Shown one piece after another: positions 7,747-15,880 of a stretch of DNA of 50,911 nt; position 1 is the first letter of the stretch, and the number at the start of each line of letters is the position of its first letter. The position numbers and the translations under genes were made by a program. The DNA is taken from contig SYLY01000189.1 in the NCBI GenBank assembly GCA_005808475.1, positions 1 through 50,911 on the forward strand, in the 5' to 3' direction. This DNA comes from Acidobacteriota bacterium (lineage in GTDB: Bacteria; Acidobacteriota; Terriglobia; Bryobacterales; Bryobacteraceae). The notes below the pieces were generated by a model. It ran no database searches, had not been told where the DNA came from, and saw nothing but the letters and a program-made list of their open reading frames with translations.

Positions 7747-7752
7747 TAGACT
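7747..7752 (+). promoter_or_regulatory. -10-like hexamer TAGACT, 8 nt before the cupin start
   Basis: Lies in the 21-nt gap after the ATPase stop. Spacing to the ATG at 7761 is 8 nt and there is no Shine-Dalgarno sequence. The cupin may have its own leaderless transcript as well as readthrough from the ATPase gene. Confidence 0.35.
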
Positions 7753-7760
7753 GGCCGTCT

Positions 7761-8108
7761 ATGCCCGTCCACCGCTGGAGCGAAATCCCCCGGGAACAGA
7801 TGAATCCCTCCTTCGCGCGCCAGGTGATCCACGCCGAGCGCATCACCATCGCGAAGGTCTTCCTCACCAAGGGTTCCATCGTCCCCCGTCATCATCATGA
7901 GAACGAGCAGATCACGGTGCTCGAACGAGGCGAGTTGAAGTTCGTGTTCGACGATCACGAAGCGGTGATCGGCGCCGGCGAAGTCATGCAAATCCCACCG
8001 AACGCGCCCCACCGCGTGGAGGCGCTCGAGGAAAGCGAAGGCTACGATCTGTTCTCGCCCATTCGCTCCGATTGGCTCCGCGGCGACGACGCTTACTTGC
8101 GCAAGTGA
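7761..8108 (+). CDS. Cupin domain protein
   Basis: A 115-residue single-domain cupin, probably cytoplasmic (no signal peptide). Cupin motif 1 is PRHHHENEQ with GELKF at about 42-61; motif 2 is GEVMQIPPNAPH at 73-84. Likely metal ligands are His44, His46, Gln50 (or Glu49) and His84. Small cupins of this kind bind a divalent metal and act as sensors, dioxygenases or sugar-modifying enzymes; nothing here decides which. The ATG at 7761 is preferred over a TTG six codons earlier because it sits correctly behind the TAGACT element. The last 16 nt overlap the convergent esterase gene. Confidence 0.88.
   Translation: MPVHRWSEIPREQMNPSFARQVIHAERITIAKVFLTKGSIVPRHHHENEQITVLERGELKFVFDDHEAVIGAGEVMQIPPNAPHRVEALEESEGYDLFSPIRSDWLRGDDAYLRK
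8093..8108. repeat. Near-palindrome forming the overlapping ends of two convergent genes
   Basis: TTACTTGCGCAAGTGA has a perfect 12-bp palindromic core (ACTTGCGCAAGT, 8095-8106). Each strand encodes Leu-Arg-Lys-stop, so the cupin and the esterase share the same C-terminal LRK from opposite strands of one sequence. No T-tract follows, so terminator function is not supported. Confidence 0.8.
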
Positions 8109-9745
8109 GCGCCCGTCTCGTCCACCGCGATGCTCGCCGGATTCCACGGTAGATCGCGGATTTCGTGAACCATGCGGCCCTGCGCGTCCACCTCGACCAG
8201 CCGCCGGGCCGTGTAATCGGCGAGCATCAGACCGCCATTCGACAGTTGCGCCATCCCCGCGATCCAGCCCGCGCGGACCGGTCCCTTGCCCGCGAACGAC
8301 CGCACCGTCTTGCCGCCGCGATCCACTTCGATCACCTCGCCCGGATCGGCCAGCGCGATCAGTGTGTTGCCGTTCGCGAGCCGCCGCGCCTGATACGGCA
8401 GGCGTCCCTTCGGCGTCTCGTGCTTCCAGATCACCGCCCCCGCCGCGTCGATCTCGAGCACCACATCGCCTTTCTGCAACGCCGCCAGTGTCGTGCCGGC
8501 GGCCGTGCGGCGGCACATGCGCAGCCACGAGTTCAGGTACTCCGGCTTCTCCCACTGCCACACAACCTGGCCCTTCGGCGACACTTCCACGATGCGCGCG
8601 GTGGCCGGATCGGCAATCAAAGTGTTGCCGTTCGGCAGGCGCTCGGCGCTGGCGGGCCGCTTCAGTCCGATCTCCGGTCCCGCCTTCCAGACCACTTTGC
8701 GGTTCCCGTCGATCTCCTCCACCGCGCCCTGCGGGTCGCGCGTGAAGAGCACGTGGCCGTCAGGCAGCGACTGCACGTCCAGACCCTTGTCGTTCGGCGT
8801 CTTCCACAGCGCGCGGCCCGATGGCCACGCCATCGCGACGAGTTCGCCGAGCGGCCCGTGATCGCTGATGAGAACCGTGAATCGATCCGGCGCCGGCTTC
8901 AGATGACGGTCCAGGAACGCGTGCATGGCGCGGTCCGCTTGCTCCTGGCCGGCCCCCTTGAATCCATGACCGGCGCCTTCGATCGTTTCGAGACGCGCCT
9001 CGACGCCCGCACCGATGAGCCTGCCGTGCAGCGTCACCGACTGCGCGTAGGGGACGTTGAGGTCGAGCGTGCCGTGGATCGAAATGGTGGGCGCCGCCGC
9101 GGGGCTGACCCACCACAGCGGACTCGCCTCGAGGTGCTGCTTGCGCAGATACGGAAGATCGCCGCCGATCAGCGGAGGCAGCGCATCGCCGGCGTTGCGC
9201 GATCCGCCATAGGCCGTCGTCATGTCCGAACGCCCGTACAGGTTGACGACGCACTGTACATCGCTCGAGAAGCCCGCGTGCATCGGCGGGCCCTCGAATC
9301 GCGCGACGCCGTTGGTCACGCCGAGGAACAGCGACAGCGTGCCGCCCGCGGAGACTCCGATGGCGCCGATGCGGTCCGGATCGAGCGAGAGCTTCGCCGC
9401 GTTGGCGCGCAGGAATCGCACCGCCGCCTTCACGTCGTGCACCTGCGCCGGGAATTGGAACTTCGGCGTGAGGCGGTAGCTGGTGGAGGCGGCCACGTAA
9501 CCGCGTTTGGCGAGCGCGATGGCCATCGGTATCATGCCGTCGCGTTTGCCGCCCGAGAATCCGCCGCCGTGGATCAGAAGCACGCCGGGATGCGGTCCGC
9601 CGGACGAGGGCCGCACCACGTCCATGGCGAGCGCGGGCGCTTGCGCGCGCGGCGGCGCGAACACCAGATCCTTGTCGTGGACAAGCCCGGCCGGGATGCT
9701 CTGAGCGGCCAACGCGGCGGCGGCGAGAAAGAACGGAGCCAGCAT
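8093..9745 (-). CDS. Alpha/beta-hydrolase (BD-FAE/carboxylesterase-like) fused to a beta-propeller
   Basis: A 550-residue exported protein. Signal peptide residues 1-14 (PFFLAAAALAAQ). The hydrolase domain (about 20-285) has the oxyanion motif HGGGFSGGKRDG at 59-70, the nucleophile elbow GVSAGG with Ser132, Asp228 in HGTLDLN and His260 in GAGHGF, a complete catalytic triad. From about residue 288 to the end are repeats of the type LPNGNTLIAD and VVWQWEKPE, as in PQQ-like and arylsulfotransferase-like propellers. Likely acts on an esterified carbohydrate or similar substrate in the periplasm; the propeller may bind substrate or partner. The ATG at 9745 gives the signal peptide; an upstream extension to 10321 crosses the divergent kelch gene and is rejected. 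Confidence 0.88.
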   Translation of the reverse strand: MLAPFFLAAAALAAQSIPAGLVHDKDLVFAPPRAQAPALAMDVVRPSSGGPHPGVLLIHGGGFSGGKRDGMIPMAIALAKRGYVAASTSYRLTPKFQFPAQVHDVKAAVRFLRANAAKLSLDPDRIGAIGVSAGGTLSLFLGVTNGVARFEGPPMHAGFSSDVQCVVNLYGRSDMTTAYGGSRNAGDALPPLIGGDLPYLRKQHLEASPLWWVSPAAAPTISIHGTLDLNVPYAQSVTLHGRLIGAGVEARLETIEGAGHGFKGAGQEQADRAMHAFLDRHLKPAPDRFTVLISDHGPLGELVAMAWPSGRALWKTPNDKGLDVQSLPDGHVLFTRDPQGAVEEIDGNRKVVWKAGPEIGLKRPASAERLPNGNTLIADPATARIVEVSPKGQVVWQWEKPEYLNSWLRMCRRTAAGTTLAALQKGDVVLEIDAAGAVIWKHETPKGRLPYQARRLANGNTLIALADPGEVIEVDRGGKTVRSFAGKGPVRAGWIAGMAQLSNGGLMLADYTARRLVEVDAQGRMVHEIRDLPWNPASIAVDETGAHLRK

Positions 9746-9751
9746 CAGCGC

Positions 9752-9757
9752 AGTATA
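9752..9757 (-). promoter_or_regulatory. -10 hexamer TATACT, 6 nt before the esterase start
   Basis: A near-consensus -10 (5 of 6 matches to TATAAT) read on the minus strand and ending 6 nt before the ATG at 9745. Transcription would start at about the initiation codon. It lies in a 39-bp divergent intergenic region shared with the kelch gene. Confidence 0.45.
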
Positions 9758-9772
9758 GCTCCGCGCCGGTGA

Positions 9773-9778
9773 TAGCAT
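9773..9778 (+). promoter_or_regulatory. -10-like hexamer TAGCAT, 6 nt before the kelch gene
   Basis: TAGCAT ends 6 nt before the ATG at 9785 with no Shine-Dalgarno sequence between. It mirrors the divergent TATACT element 15 bp away. Confidence 0.4.
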
Positions 9779-9784
9779 TTCGAC

Positions 9785-10804
9785 ATGAAGAAATGGATCG
9801 TTGCGGCGCTGCTGGCTCCATCGATGGCGGCCGCGCAGTATCGCTGGGTGAAAGTGACGGGAGAAGCTCCATTCGCGGCCCGCGACGGCGCGGGCGCTTT
9901 GAGTTTCCTCGGCAAGATGTGGCTGATCGGGGGATGGAACCCGAAGGACAAGGCCCACTTTCCGATGATCTGCAACAATGAAACTTGGAGTTCGGCCGAT
10001 GGCGGATCGTGGAGGCTGGAGAAGCCGAATACGTTTCTGGACGCCTCTTTCGACGCGTCGAAGGACTGGGAAGGCCGCCACACCGCCGGCTACGCGGTTC
10101 ACGCCGGCAAGATGTGGATCGTAGGCGGCGACGCCAACCAGAAGCACTATCAGAACGACGTGTGGAACTCGAGCGACGGAGTCAACTGGACCCGCGTCTC
10201 CAACGATCCTCCGTGGGCGCCCCGCGTGCTGCACTACACGGTCGAGTTCCGCGGAAAGCTCTGGGTCATCGGCGGCCAGACCATGCCGGGCTTCGCGCCT
10301 GGCGCGCCCGAGCGTTTCCATCGGGACCTATGGACCAGCGCCGATGGCGTGCGCTGGGACCAGGTGAAGCCCGCCGGGCCGTACTGGTCCGCGCGAGGCA
10401 TGATCGGCGGCGCGGCCGTCCATCGCGGGCGCATCTGGATCCTGGGCGGCGGCACCTATGACACTCCCACCACACCGTCGCGCCAGTTCTTCAACGACGT
10501 CTGGTCGTCGGCGGATGGAGTCCACTGGAAGCTCCACACCAAGGCCGCGCCCTGGACTCCGCGGCAGTACCACGACGTCGCCGTTTGGGACGGCAAGCTC
10601 TGGGTGATGGAGGGCTACAACGCGGCAGGCGGCAACCGCAACGACGTCTGGTACTCGGCGGACGGCGAGCACTGGGAGGAGTTGAAAAACACGCCGTGGA
10701 AGCCGCGCCACGCGGCGAGCGCGTTCGTGCACGCGGGCCACCTGTGGATGGTCGCGGGCAACAACATGGAAAGCGATGTCTGGAAGCTGGAGCGGGCCAA
10801 ATGA
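9785..10804 (+). CDS. Exported kelch-repeat beta-propeller protein
   Basis: A 339-residue protein with a signal peptide (MKKWIVAALLAPSMAAAQ). The mature part is made of about five kelch-like blades. Each has a GKLWVIGG-type strand and ends in a recurring (D/T)xWxSxDGxxW motif: TWSSADGGSW, DVWNSSDGVNW, DLWTSADGVRW, DVWSSADGVHW and DVWYSADGEHW. Blades of this type fold into a propeller that usually binds ligands or partners. No catalytic residues such as those of galactose oxidase were recognised. The stop overlaps the start of the S9 peptidase gene by 4 nt (ATGA), so the two are probably made together. Confidence 0.9.
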   Translation: MKKWIVAALLAPSMAAAQYRWVKVTGEAPFAARDGAGALSFLGKMWLIGGWNPKDKAHFPMICNNETWSSADGGSWRLEKPNTFLDASFDASKDWEGRHTAGYAVHAGKMWIVGGDANQKHYQNDVWNSSDGVNWTRVSNDPPWAPRVLHYTVEFRGKLWVIGGQTMPGFAPGAPERFHRDLWTSADGVRWDQVKPAGPYWSARGMIGGAAVHRGRIWILGGGTYDTPTTPSRQFFNDVWSSADGVHWKLHTKAAPWTPRQYHDVAVWDGKLWVMEGYNAAGGNRNDVWYSADGEHWEELKNTPWKPRHAASAFVHAGHLWMVAGNNMESDVWKLERAK

Positions 10805-12612
10805 CTCCGCTTGCGTTCGCGGTGTGGACGGTGGACGCGCTGATGAATCTGGCCGCGCCCGGCGAGCCTCGCATCAGTCCCGACGGCCGCGATTGCGCGT
10901 ATGTGCTGCGCGGAGAGGTGCTGACGCAGCCGCTCCAAGGCGGCCGCGCGAAGTCCGTGGGAAAGGGCTCGCGGCCGCGCTGGTCGCCGGATTCGAAGCG
11001 TCTGGCGTTCCTGCGCGATGGAAAGATCGCCGTGGTGGGAGCGGCGCCTGCCTCCTTGCCCGGGCCGGTATCGGCGTTCGAATGGATGCCGGACGGCGCG
11101 GGCTTCGCGGCGATCGTCAACGATCCCCGGCCCGCGGCCGATCCCGAAGTCGCCAATCGGGACTACCGGCCCGCGCGGCTGTGGATCGCCCCTGCCGCGG
11201 GCGCACCCCGCGCGGTTAGCGCCGCCGGCCGTCACGTGGTTTCGTTCGCGGTCTCGCCCGAAGGACGCCGCGCGGTGTACGCGGCGCAGCCCACGCCTCG
11301 CGCTCGCGATTCGTTTCATGTCGATCTCTATTCCGTCGATGTCGCTTCGGGAGTTGAGATTGCGCTCGTGACTCAGCAAGGCCGCGATGCCGAGCCTTCG
11401 TTCTCTCCAGACGGGAAGTGGATCGCGTTCCATTCGCAGGCGGGCTCGCTGAACTACTTCGAAGCGCGGCACGTGGGGATTTTCCCCGTGACGGGAGGCT
11501 CGCCGCGCTACCTCACGGCGAACTCCGCGCTGGACGTATTCCGCGGCGGCAACGCGTTCGGATGGCGGCCGGACTCGCGATCGATCGCGTTCACCGCCGG
11601 GCGCGGCGTGACGGACGTTCTGGCGCGCTTCGACATCGAATCGGGCCGCGAAACGATTCTTGCCGAAAGTGTTTCGGGCGCGGCGAGCTTCGCCAACGAC
11701 GGCGAGACCGCCGTTTTCCTGAAGTCGAGCCCGGAGCGGCCTGTCGAAGTGTTCGCCCTGGTGGGCGGCCAGGAGCGGCGCCTCACCGATTCGGCGGCCG
11801 CGATCGCCACGCTGCCCAAGCCGAAATCGGAGGTCGTGCGCTGGAAGTCGAGCGACGGCGTCGGCGTGGAGGGTGTTCTCTGGCTGCCGCCGGATTGGCA
11901 GCCGGGCCGCCGCGTGCCGGTGTTGACCGAACTCCACGGCGGGCCCACCGGCGTGGCGGCGCATGCTTTCCCGATGCCGCGCACCTATCCCACGCAGATG
12001 TTCCTGGACGCCGGCGCGGCGGTGTTCGCGCCGAATTTCCGCGGCTCGGCCAACTACAGCGCGCGGTTCCGCATGCGCAACGCGCAGTCACAGGGCGTGG
12101 GCGATTTCGCCGACGTCATGACCGGCATCGACGCGCTCGCCGAGCGAGGCATCGCCGATCCGGACCGGCTCGGCGTGATGGGCTGGAGCTACGGCGGCTA
12201 CCTCGGCGCTTCGGTCATCACGCAAACTCATCGTTTCAAGGCCGCTTCGGTGGGCGCGCCCGCCACCGACTGGATCACCTACTACGGCCAATCCGAAGGA
12301 CCGCGCGAAGTGCTGTGGACGTACTTCGGCGGCAAGCCGTGGGAAGTTCCGGAGAACTACCGCAAACACTCGCCGCGAGCCCGGCTGCACCAGATCCGCA
12401 CTCCCACGCTGCTGCAAGTGGGGGGGCTCGACATCAACCACAACGCGGAGATTTTTCAAGCGTTGACCGATAGCGGCGTGGAAGTAGAGTACGTGGTCTA
12501 TCCGCGCGAAGGCCACGGAATTCGAGAGCCCGCCCACGTCCGGGACCTGTTGGAGCGCAACTTTCGCTGGTTCGCGCAAAAGCTGGCGCTTCCGGCGAAG
12601 CCCCAGTTGTGA
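10801..12612 (+). CDS. S9 family serine peptidase (acylaminoacyl-/dipeptidyl-peptidase-like)
   Basis: A 603-residue prolyl-oligopeptidase-family enzyme. The N-terminal half is a TolB-like propeller (PRISPDGRDCAYV, PRWSPDSKRLAF, AEPSFSPDGKWIAFHS). The C-terminal alpha/beta-hydrolase domain (about 350-603) carries the triad Ser463 in GWSYGGY, Asp544 in GGLDINHN and His572 in REGHGI, with the oxyanion-side motif TELHGGPTG. No signal peptide is apparent, so the enzyme is probably cytoplasmic and trims short or N-acylated peptides. The ATG at 10801 is chosen because it overlaps the kelch stop as ATGA and begins the family-typical WTVDALMNL segment. Confidence 0.92.
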   Translation: MTPLAFAVWTVDALMNLAAPGEPRISPDGRDCAYVLRGEVLTQPLQGGRAKSVGKGSRPRWSPDSKRLAFLRDGKIAVVGAAPASLPGPVSAFEWMPDGAGFAAIVNDPRPAADPEVANRDYRPARLWIAPAAGAPRAVSAAGRHVVSFAVSPEGRRAVYAAQPTPRARDSFHVDLYSVDVASGVEIALVTQQGRDAEPSFSPDGKWIAFHSQAGSLNYFEARHVGIFPVTGGSPRYLTANSALDVFRGGNAFGWRPDSRSIAFTAGRGVTDVLARFDIESGRETILAESVSGAASFANDGETAVFLKSSPERPVEVFALVGGQERRLTDSAAAIATLPKPKSEVVRWKSSDGVGVEGVLWLPPDWQPGRRVPVLTELHGGPTGVAAHAFPMPRTYPTQMFLDAGAAVFAPNFRGSANYSARFRMRNAQSQGVGDFADVMTGIDALAERGIADPDRLGVMGWSYGGYLGASVITQTHRFKAASVGAPATDWITYYGQSEGPREVLWTYFGGKPWEVPENYRKHSPRARLHQIRTPTLLQVGGLDINHNAEIFQALTDSGVEVEYVVYPREGHGIREPAHVRDLLERNFRWFAQKLALPAKPQL

Positions 12613-12618
12613 TAAACT
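12613..12618 (+). promoter_or_regulatory. -10-like hexamer TAAACT upstream of the first TonB receptor
   Basis: TAAACT immediately follows the S9 peptidase stop, 58 nt before the receptor ATG. If used, it gives a leader of about 50 nt, unlike the leaderless-type arrangements elsewhere. No clear -35 was found, so confidence is low. Confidence 0.25.
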
Positions 12619-12663
12619 CGTCCCACGATTTCTTCCGGCCGCGTGGTGAGAATGACTTTTCAC

Positions 12664-12670
12664 GAGGAGG
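12664..12670 (+). promoter_or_regulatory. Strong Shine-Dalgarno sequence GAGGAGG
   Basis: Lies 6 nt before the ATG at 12677 and decides that start. It is one of the few clear Shine-Dalgarno sequences in the window. Confidence 0.75.
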
Positions 12671-12676
12671 GTCCGA

Positions 12677-15600
12677 ATGAGCAGGATGCTCTGGGCTTCT
12701 GTTTTGATGTGCTTTCCCGCGCTTGCGCAGCTCGGAACGCAAGGCGCGATTCTGGGAGTGGTGACCGACACCACGGGCGCGGTCGTTTCCGGCGCCGAAG
12801 TCACGGCCGCCAATATCGACACGGGTTTGAAAAGGAGCGCCGTCACGGACGACGGTGGACTCTTCGACATCCTGGCGCTCCCGATCGGGCAATACTCGGT
12901 GACGGTGAGCCTCCGCGGCTTTCGCACCTGGAGGCTGGAACGCACCCAACTGACCGTCGGCGAACGTAAGCGTCTTTCGCCGCGCCTCGACGTGGGCGAA
13001 GTCAGCGAACGGGTGCAGGTGGAAACCGGAGTCGAACTGGTGCAAACCGAGCGCGGCGCCGTGGAGTCCGTCGTCGAGCAGCGCCAGATCCGCGACTTGC
13101 CGCTCAACGGGCGCAATCCGATCGAACTGGTGAATCTGGTGCCGGGCGTCCGCTTCCTGGGGCGTGGCGCCGCCGATCGCGATTCCACCGTGCAAGGCAA
13201 CGGCAACCGGACGGACGGCACCGAGTTTCAGGTCGACGGCTTGGTGGCCAACACGGGCCTGGACGAAAGGGGGGCGGGCATTCCGAACGTCGATACCATC
13301 GCCGAGTTCAAGGTGGAAACCTCCAACTTCGGCGCGGAGAACGGCCGCCATGCGTTGCAGGTGCTGATGGTGACCAAGAGCGGCTCCAACGAATTTCACG
13401 GCACGGCGTGGGAGTTCCTGCGCAACGAGAGAATGGACGCGTTCAACACGTTCGCGAAAACGCCCGGCGCGCGCAAGCCGAAGCTGAGCCAGAATCAGTT
13501 CGGATTCACGCTGGGCGGTCCCATCGTCAAGAACAAGACGCACTTTTTCGGATCTTATGAGGGCACGCGCATCCGGCGCGCACGCCTCTACAATTCCGTC
13601 GTTCCGTCGGCCGCCCAGCGCAACGGCGACTTTTCCGCGTTGCTGCCGCGCACGATTCGCGATCCGCTCACGAATCAGCCTTTCCCCAACAACCAGATCC
13701 CGGCGAACCGCTTTTCGACGGCGGCGCGGTTCTTCTTTCCGAACCTGCTGACCGCCAATTCCGGCCCCGACCGGTTCCGCACCACGGCGCCCACCACCAA
13801 CGACGTGAACGAGTTCACCATCCGCGTGGACCACCAGATCTCCTCCAAACAGCGCGCCTATTTCCGCGCGATCGTGATCCGGGACAGCGGCAACACGCCG
13901 GACTACAGCCCCGACGTCGTCAACCTTCGCAAAACGCCGCAACACAACTTGGGCGCAAACTACAACTACACGATCAGTCCCACGACGCTGCTCACCGTGG
14001 ACATTGGAACCATGCAGTCGGTCATCCAGCAGGATTGCGTCTGCGTCGGTGGCGAGAACCTCACGCAGAAGGCCGGCATTCGCGGATTCCCGACCGAAGG
14101 CCGCGGCGCGTCGGTGGGCTTGCCGAACAGCGTCGGCATCGCTGGATACACCGGCTTCAGCACTCCGTTCGGCGTCCCGTACCGCCTCTGGTGGACCACC
14201 GCGGGCGGCAAGGCGAGCGTCAACATGGTGCGCGGCGCCCACACGATCAACGCCGGATATCAGTTCCATCACCTGACCACGCTCGGACGCCACTCATCGG
14301 GCTTCGCGCGCGGCGCCTTCACGTTCAACGGCCAGTACACGGGCGACGGCTTCGCCGACTACATGCTGGGGCTGGTCCAGACGACGTCGCGCAACTATCC
14401 GCTGCAAACGTTCGGCACCAAGGACGCTCCCTACTCGGCGCCCTACATTCAAGACTATTGGAAGGTCACGCGCAGTCTGACGCTGAACTTCGGACTTCGC
14501 TACGACTTCTGGCATGAGAAAGACATCGTACGGGGCAACGGCGCCAGCTTCGACCGGCAGCGAGGCAAGATTGTCGCGGGCGTCGACAAGAACGGCAAGG
14601 TGGATCTCGGCGCGCAGCCGGTCGCGCCGTTCCTGGCGGCCGCGACGGCGGGTCTCTGGGTTCCGGCCACCGAAGTGGGCGCGCCTCACGGACTGTTCGC
14701 CGCCAACGGCTACCTGTCGCCGCGGCTGGGATTCGCGTGGCGTGTGACCGACAAGAACGATTTCGTGGTGCGGGGCGGGTATGGCATTTTCGCCTCCAGT
14801 TTCCCCGCCAACCGCTCGGCATCCGCCATCATCGGCCCTCCCTACTGGACATGGGAGACGCAGGTGTTCGCCGCCGGCACCGTTCAACCGTGGGAGACCG
14901 CGTGGCCGGATGATCCACGGTCGTTCATCGCGACTTCGGTCATCGCTCCGGACATTTATCTGAAGACGCAGAAGACGCACGAGATGAACATATCGATCCA
15001 GAAGTCGCTGCCGATGCAGTCCGCGCTGACGCTTTCCTACGTGGCCAACAAGAGCGTGGACGCGATCACGCGCGATCCGTTCAACGAAGTGGCGCCGGGC
15101 CGGTACGCCAATCTTCAGAACGCGCGCCCGTATCCGCGGCTCGGATCGAGCGAACTCTACGTGAATCGCGGCAAGACGTGGTACAACGCGCTGCAAGCCA
15201 AGCTGGAGCGGCGCTTCGTGAACGGACTTTCGACGACTTTCGCCTACTCGTTCTCGAAGCTGCTGTTGAACGATACGGCCACCGAGCACACCGGGATCCT
15301 GGAACCCTTCGCGCCGAACGGCTATAACCGCGGCCGCTCGGATCTGGATCGCACGCACTTGCTCGCGTGGAACGCGGTGTACGAGATTCCGTTCGGACGC
15401 GGCCGTAAGATGGGCGCGAGCCTGCATCCGGTGCTCAACGGAATCCTGGGCGGATGGCAGGTGAACGCAATCTACCTGTTCCAGTCCGGCGCTCCGTTGA
15501 CGTTCAATGTTCCCGGCGCCACGCTCGGCAACGGCCGCAACACGCGCGCCAACCTGCTCGGCAGCCCCAAGCTCTCCAACCCCACCACCGACCGCTACTT

Positions 15601-15880
15601 CGACGTGGCCGCGTTGGGAACGCCCGCCGCGACGCTGTTCGGCAACTCCGGCCTGGGACTCATCGACGGCCCGGCGCGCCACACGCTGGACACCGGGCTC
15701 ACCAAGAACTTCTACGTGACCGAGCGCCGGTTCCTGCAGTTCCGCTGGGAAATGTTCAACGCCCCGAATCACGTAAACTATGGAAATCCGAACACGGCTC
15801 TGACTCAACCGACCACCGGCCGCATCCTGTCCGCGGGCGGCGCTCGCGAAATGCAAATGGGATTGAAGTTCATATTCTGA
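12677..15880 (+). CDS. TonB-dependent receptor-like outer-membrane protein, CarboxypepD_reg N-terminus
   Basis: A 1067-residue outer-membrane protein of the large acidobacterial Oar/TonB-receptor type. It has a signal peptide (about 1-18, ending FPALAQ). A carboxypeptidase-regulatory-like beta-sandwich follows at about 22-105 (GAILGVVTDTTGAVVSGAEV to YSVTVSLRGF). A plug-like segment runs about 125-235 (IRDLPLNGRNPIELVNLVPG, VTKSGSNEFHGTAWEFLRN). A long beta-barrel ends in the terminal Phe of MGLKFIF, typical of outer-membrane barrels. Barrel motifs such as QFRWEMFNAPNHVNYGNPN recur in the 29202 paralogue. It should import a bulky substrate with TonB-ExbBD energy; the substrate is unknown. The stop overlaps the next start as TGATG. 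Confidence 0.92.
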   Translation: MSRMLWASVLMCFPALAQLGTQGAILGVVTDTTGAVVSGAEVTAANIDTGLKRSAVTDDGGLFDILALPIGQYSVTVSLRGFRTWRLERTQLTVGERKRLSPRLDVGEVSERVQVETGVELVQTERGAVESVVEQRQIRDLPLNGRNPIELVNLVPGVRFLGRGAADRDSTVQGNGNRTDGTEFQVDGLVANTGLDERGAGIPNVDTIAEFKVETSNFGAENGRHALQVLMVTKSGSNEFHGTAWEFLRNERMDAFNTFAKTPGARKPKLSQNQFGFTLGGPIVKNKTHFFGSYEGTRIRRARLYNSVVPSAAQRNGDFSALLPRTIRDPLTNQPFPNNQIPANRFSTAARFFFPNLLTANSGPDRFRTTAPTTNDVNEFTIRVDHQISSKQRAYFRAIVIRDSGNTPDYSPDVVNLRKTPQHNLGANYNYTISPTTLLTVDIGTMQSVIQQDCVCVGGENLTQKAGIRGFPTEGRGASVGLPNSVGIAGYTGFSTPFGVPYRLWWTTAGGKASVNMVRGAHTINAGYQFHHLTTLGRHSSGFARGAFTFNGQYTGDGFADYMLGLVQTTSRNYPLQTFGTKDAPYSAPYIQDYWKVTRSLTLNFGLRYDFWHEKDIVRGNGASFDRQRGKIVAGVDKNGKVDLGAQPVAPFLAAATAGLWVPATEVGAPHGLFAANGYLSPRLGFAWRVTDKNDFVVRGGYGIFASSFPANRSASAIIGPPYWTWETQVFAAGTVQPWETAWPDDPRSFIATSVIAPDIYLKTQKTHEMNISIQKSLPMQSALTLSYVANKSVDAITRDPFNEVAPGRYANLQNARPYPRLGSSELYVNRGKTWYNALQAKLERRFVNGLSTTFAYSFSKLLLNDTATEHTGILEPFAPNGYNRGRSDLDRTHLLAWNAVYEIPFGRGRKMGASLHPVLNGILGGWQVNAIYLFQSGAPLTFNVPGATLGNGRNTRANLLGSPKLSNPTTDRYFDVAALGTPAATLFGNSGLGLIDGPARHTLDTGLTKNFYVTERRFLQFRWEMFNAPNHVNYGNPNTALTQPTTGRILSAGGAREMQMGLKFIF

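Noticed and set aside
12434-15856. Long antisense frames (619 and 520 codons) opposite the first TonB receptor
   Set aside because: No recognisable motif; the sense strand encodes a clear receptor with signal peptide and Shine-Dalgarno sequence. GC-driven shadows.
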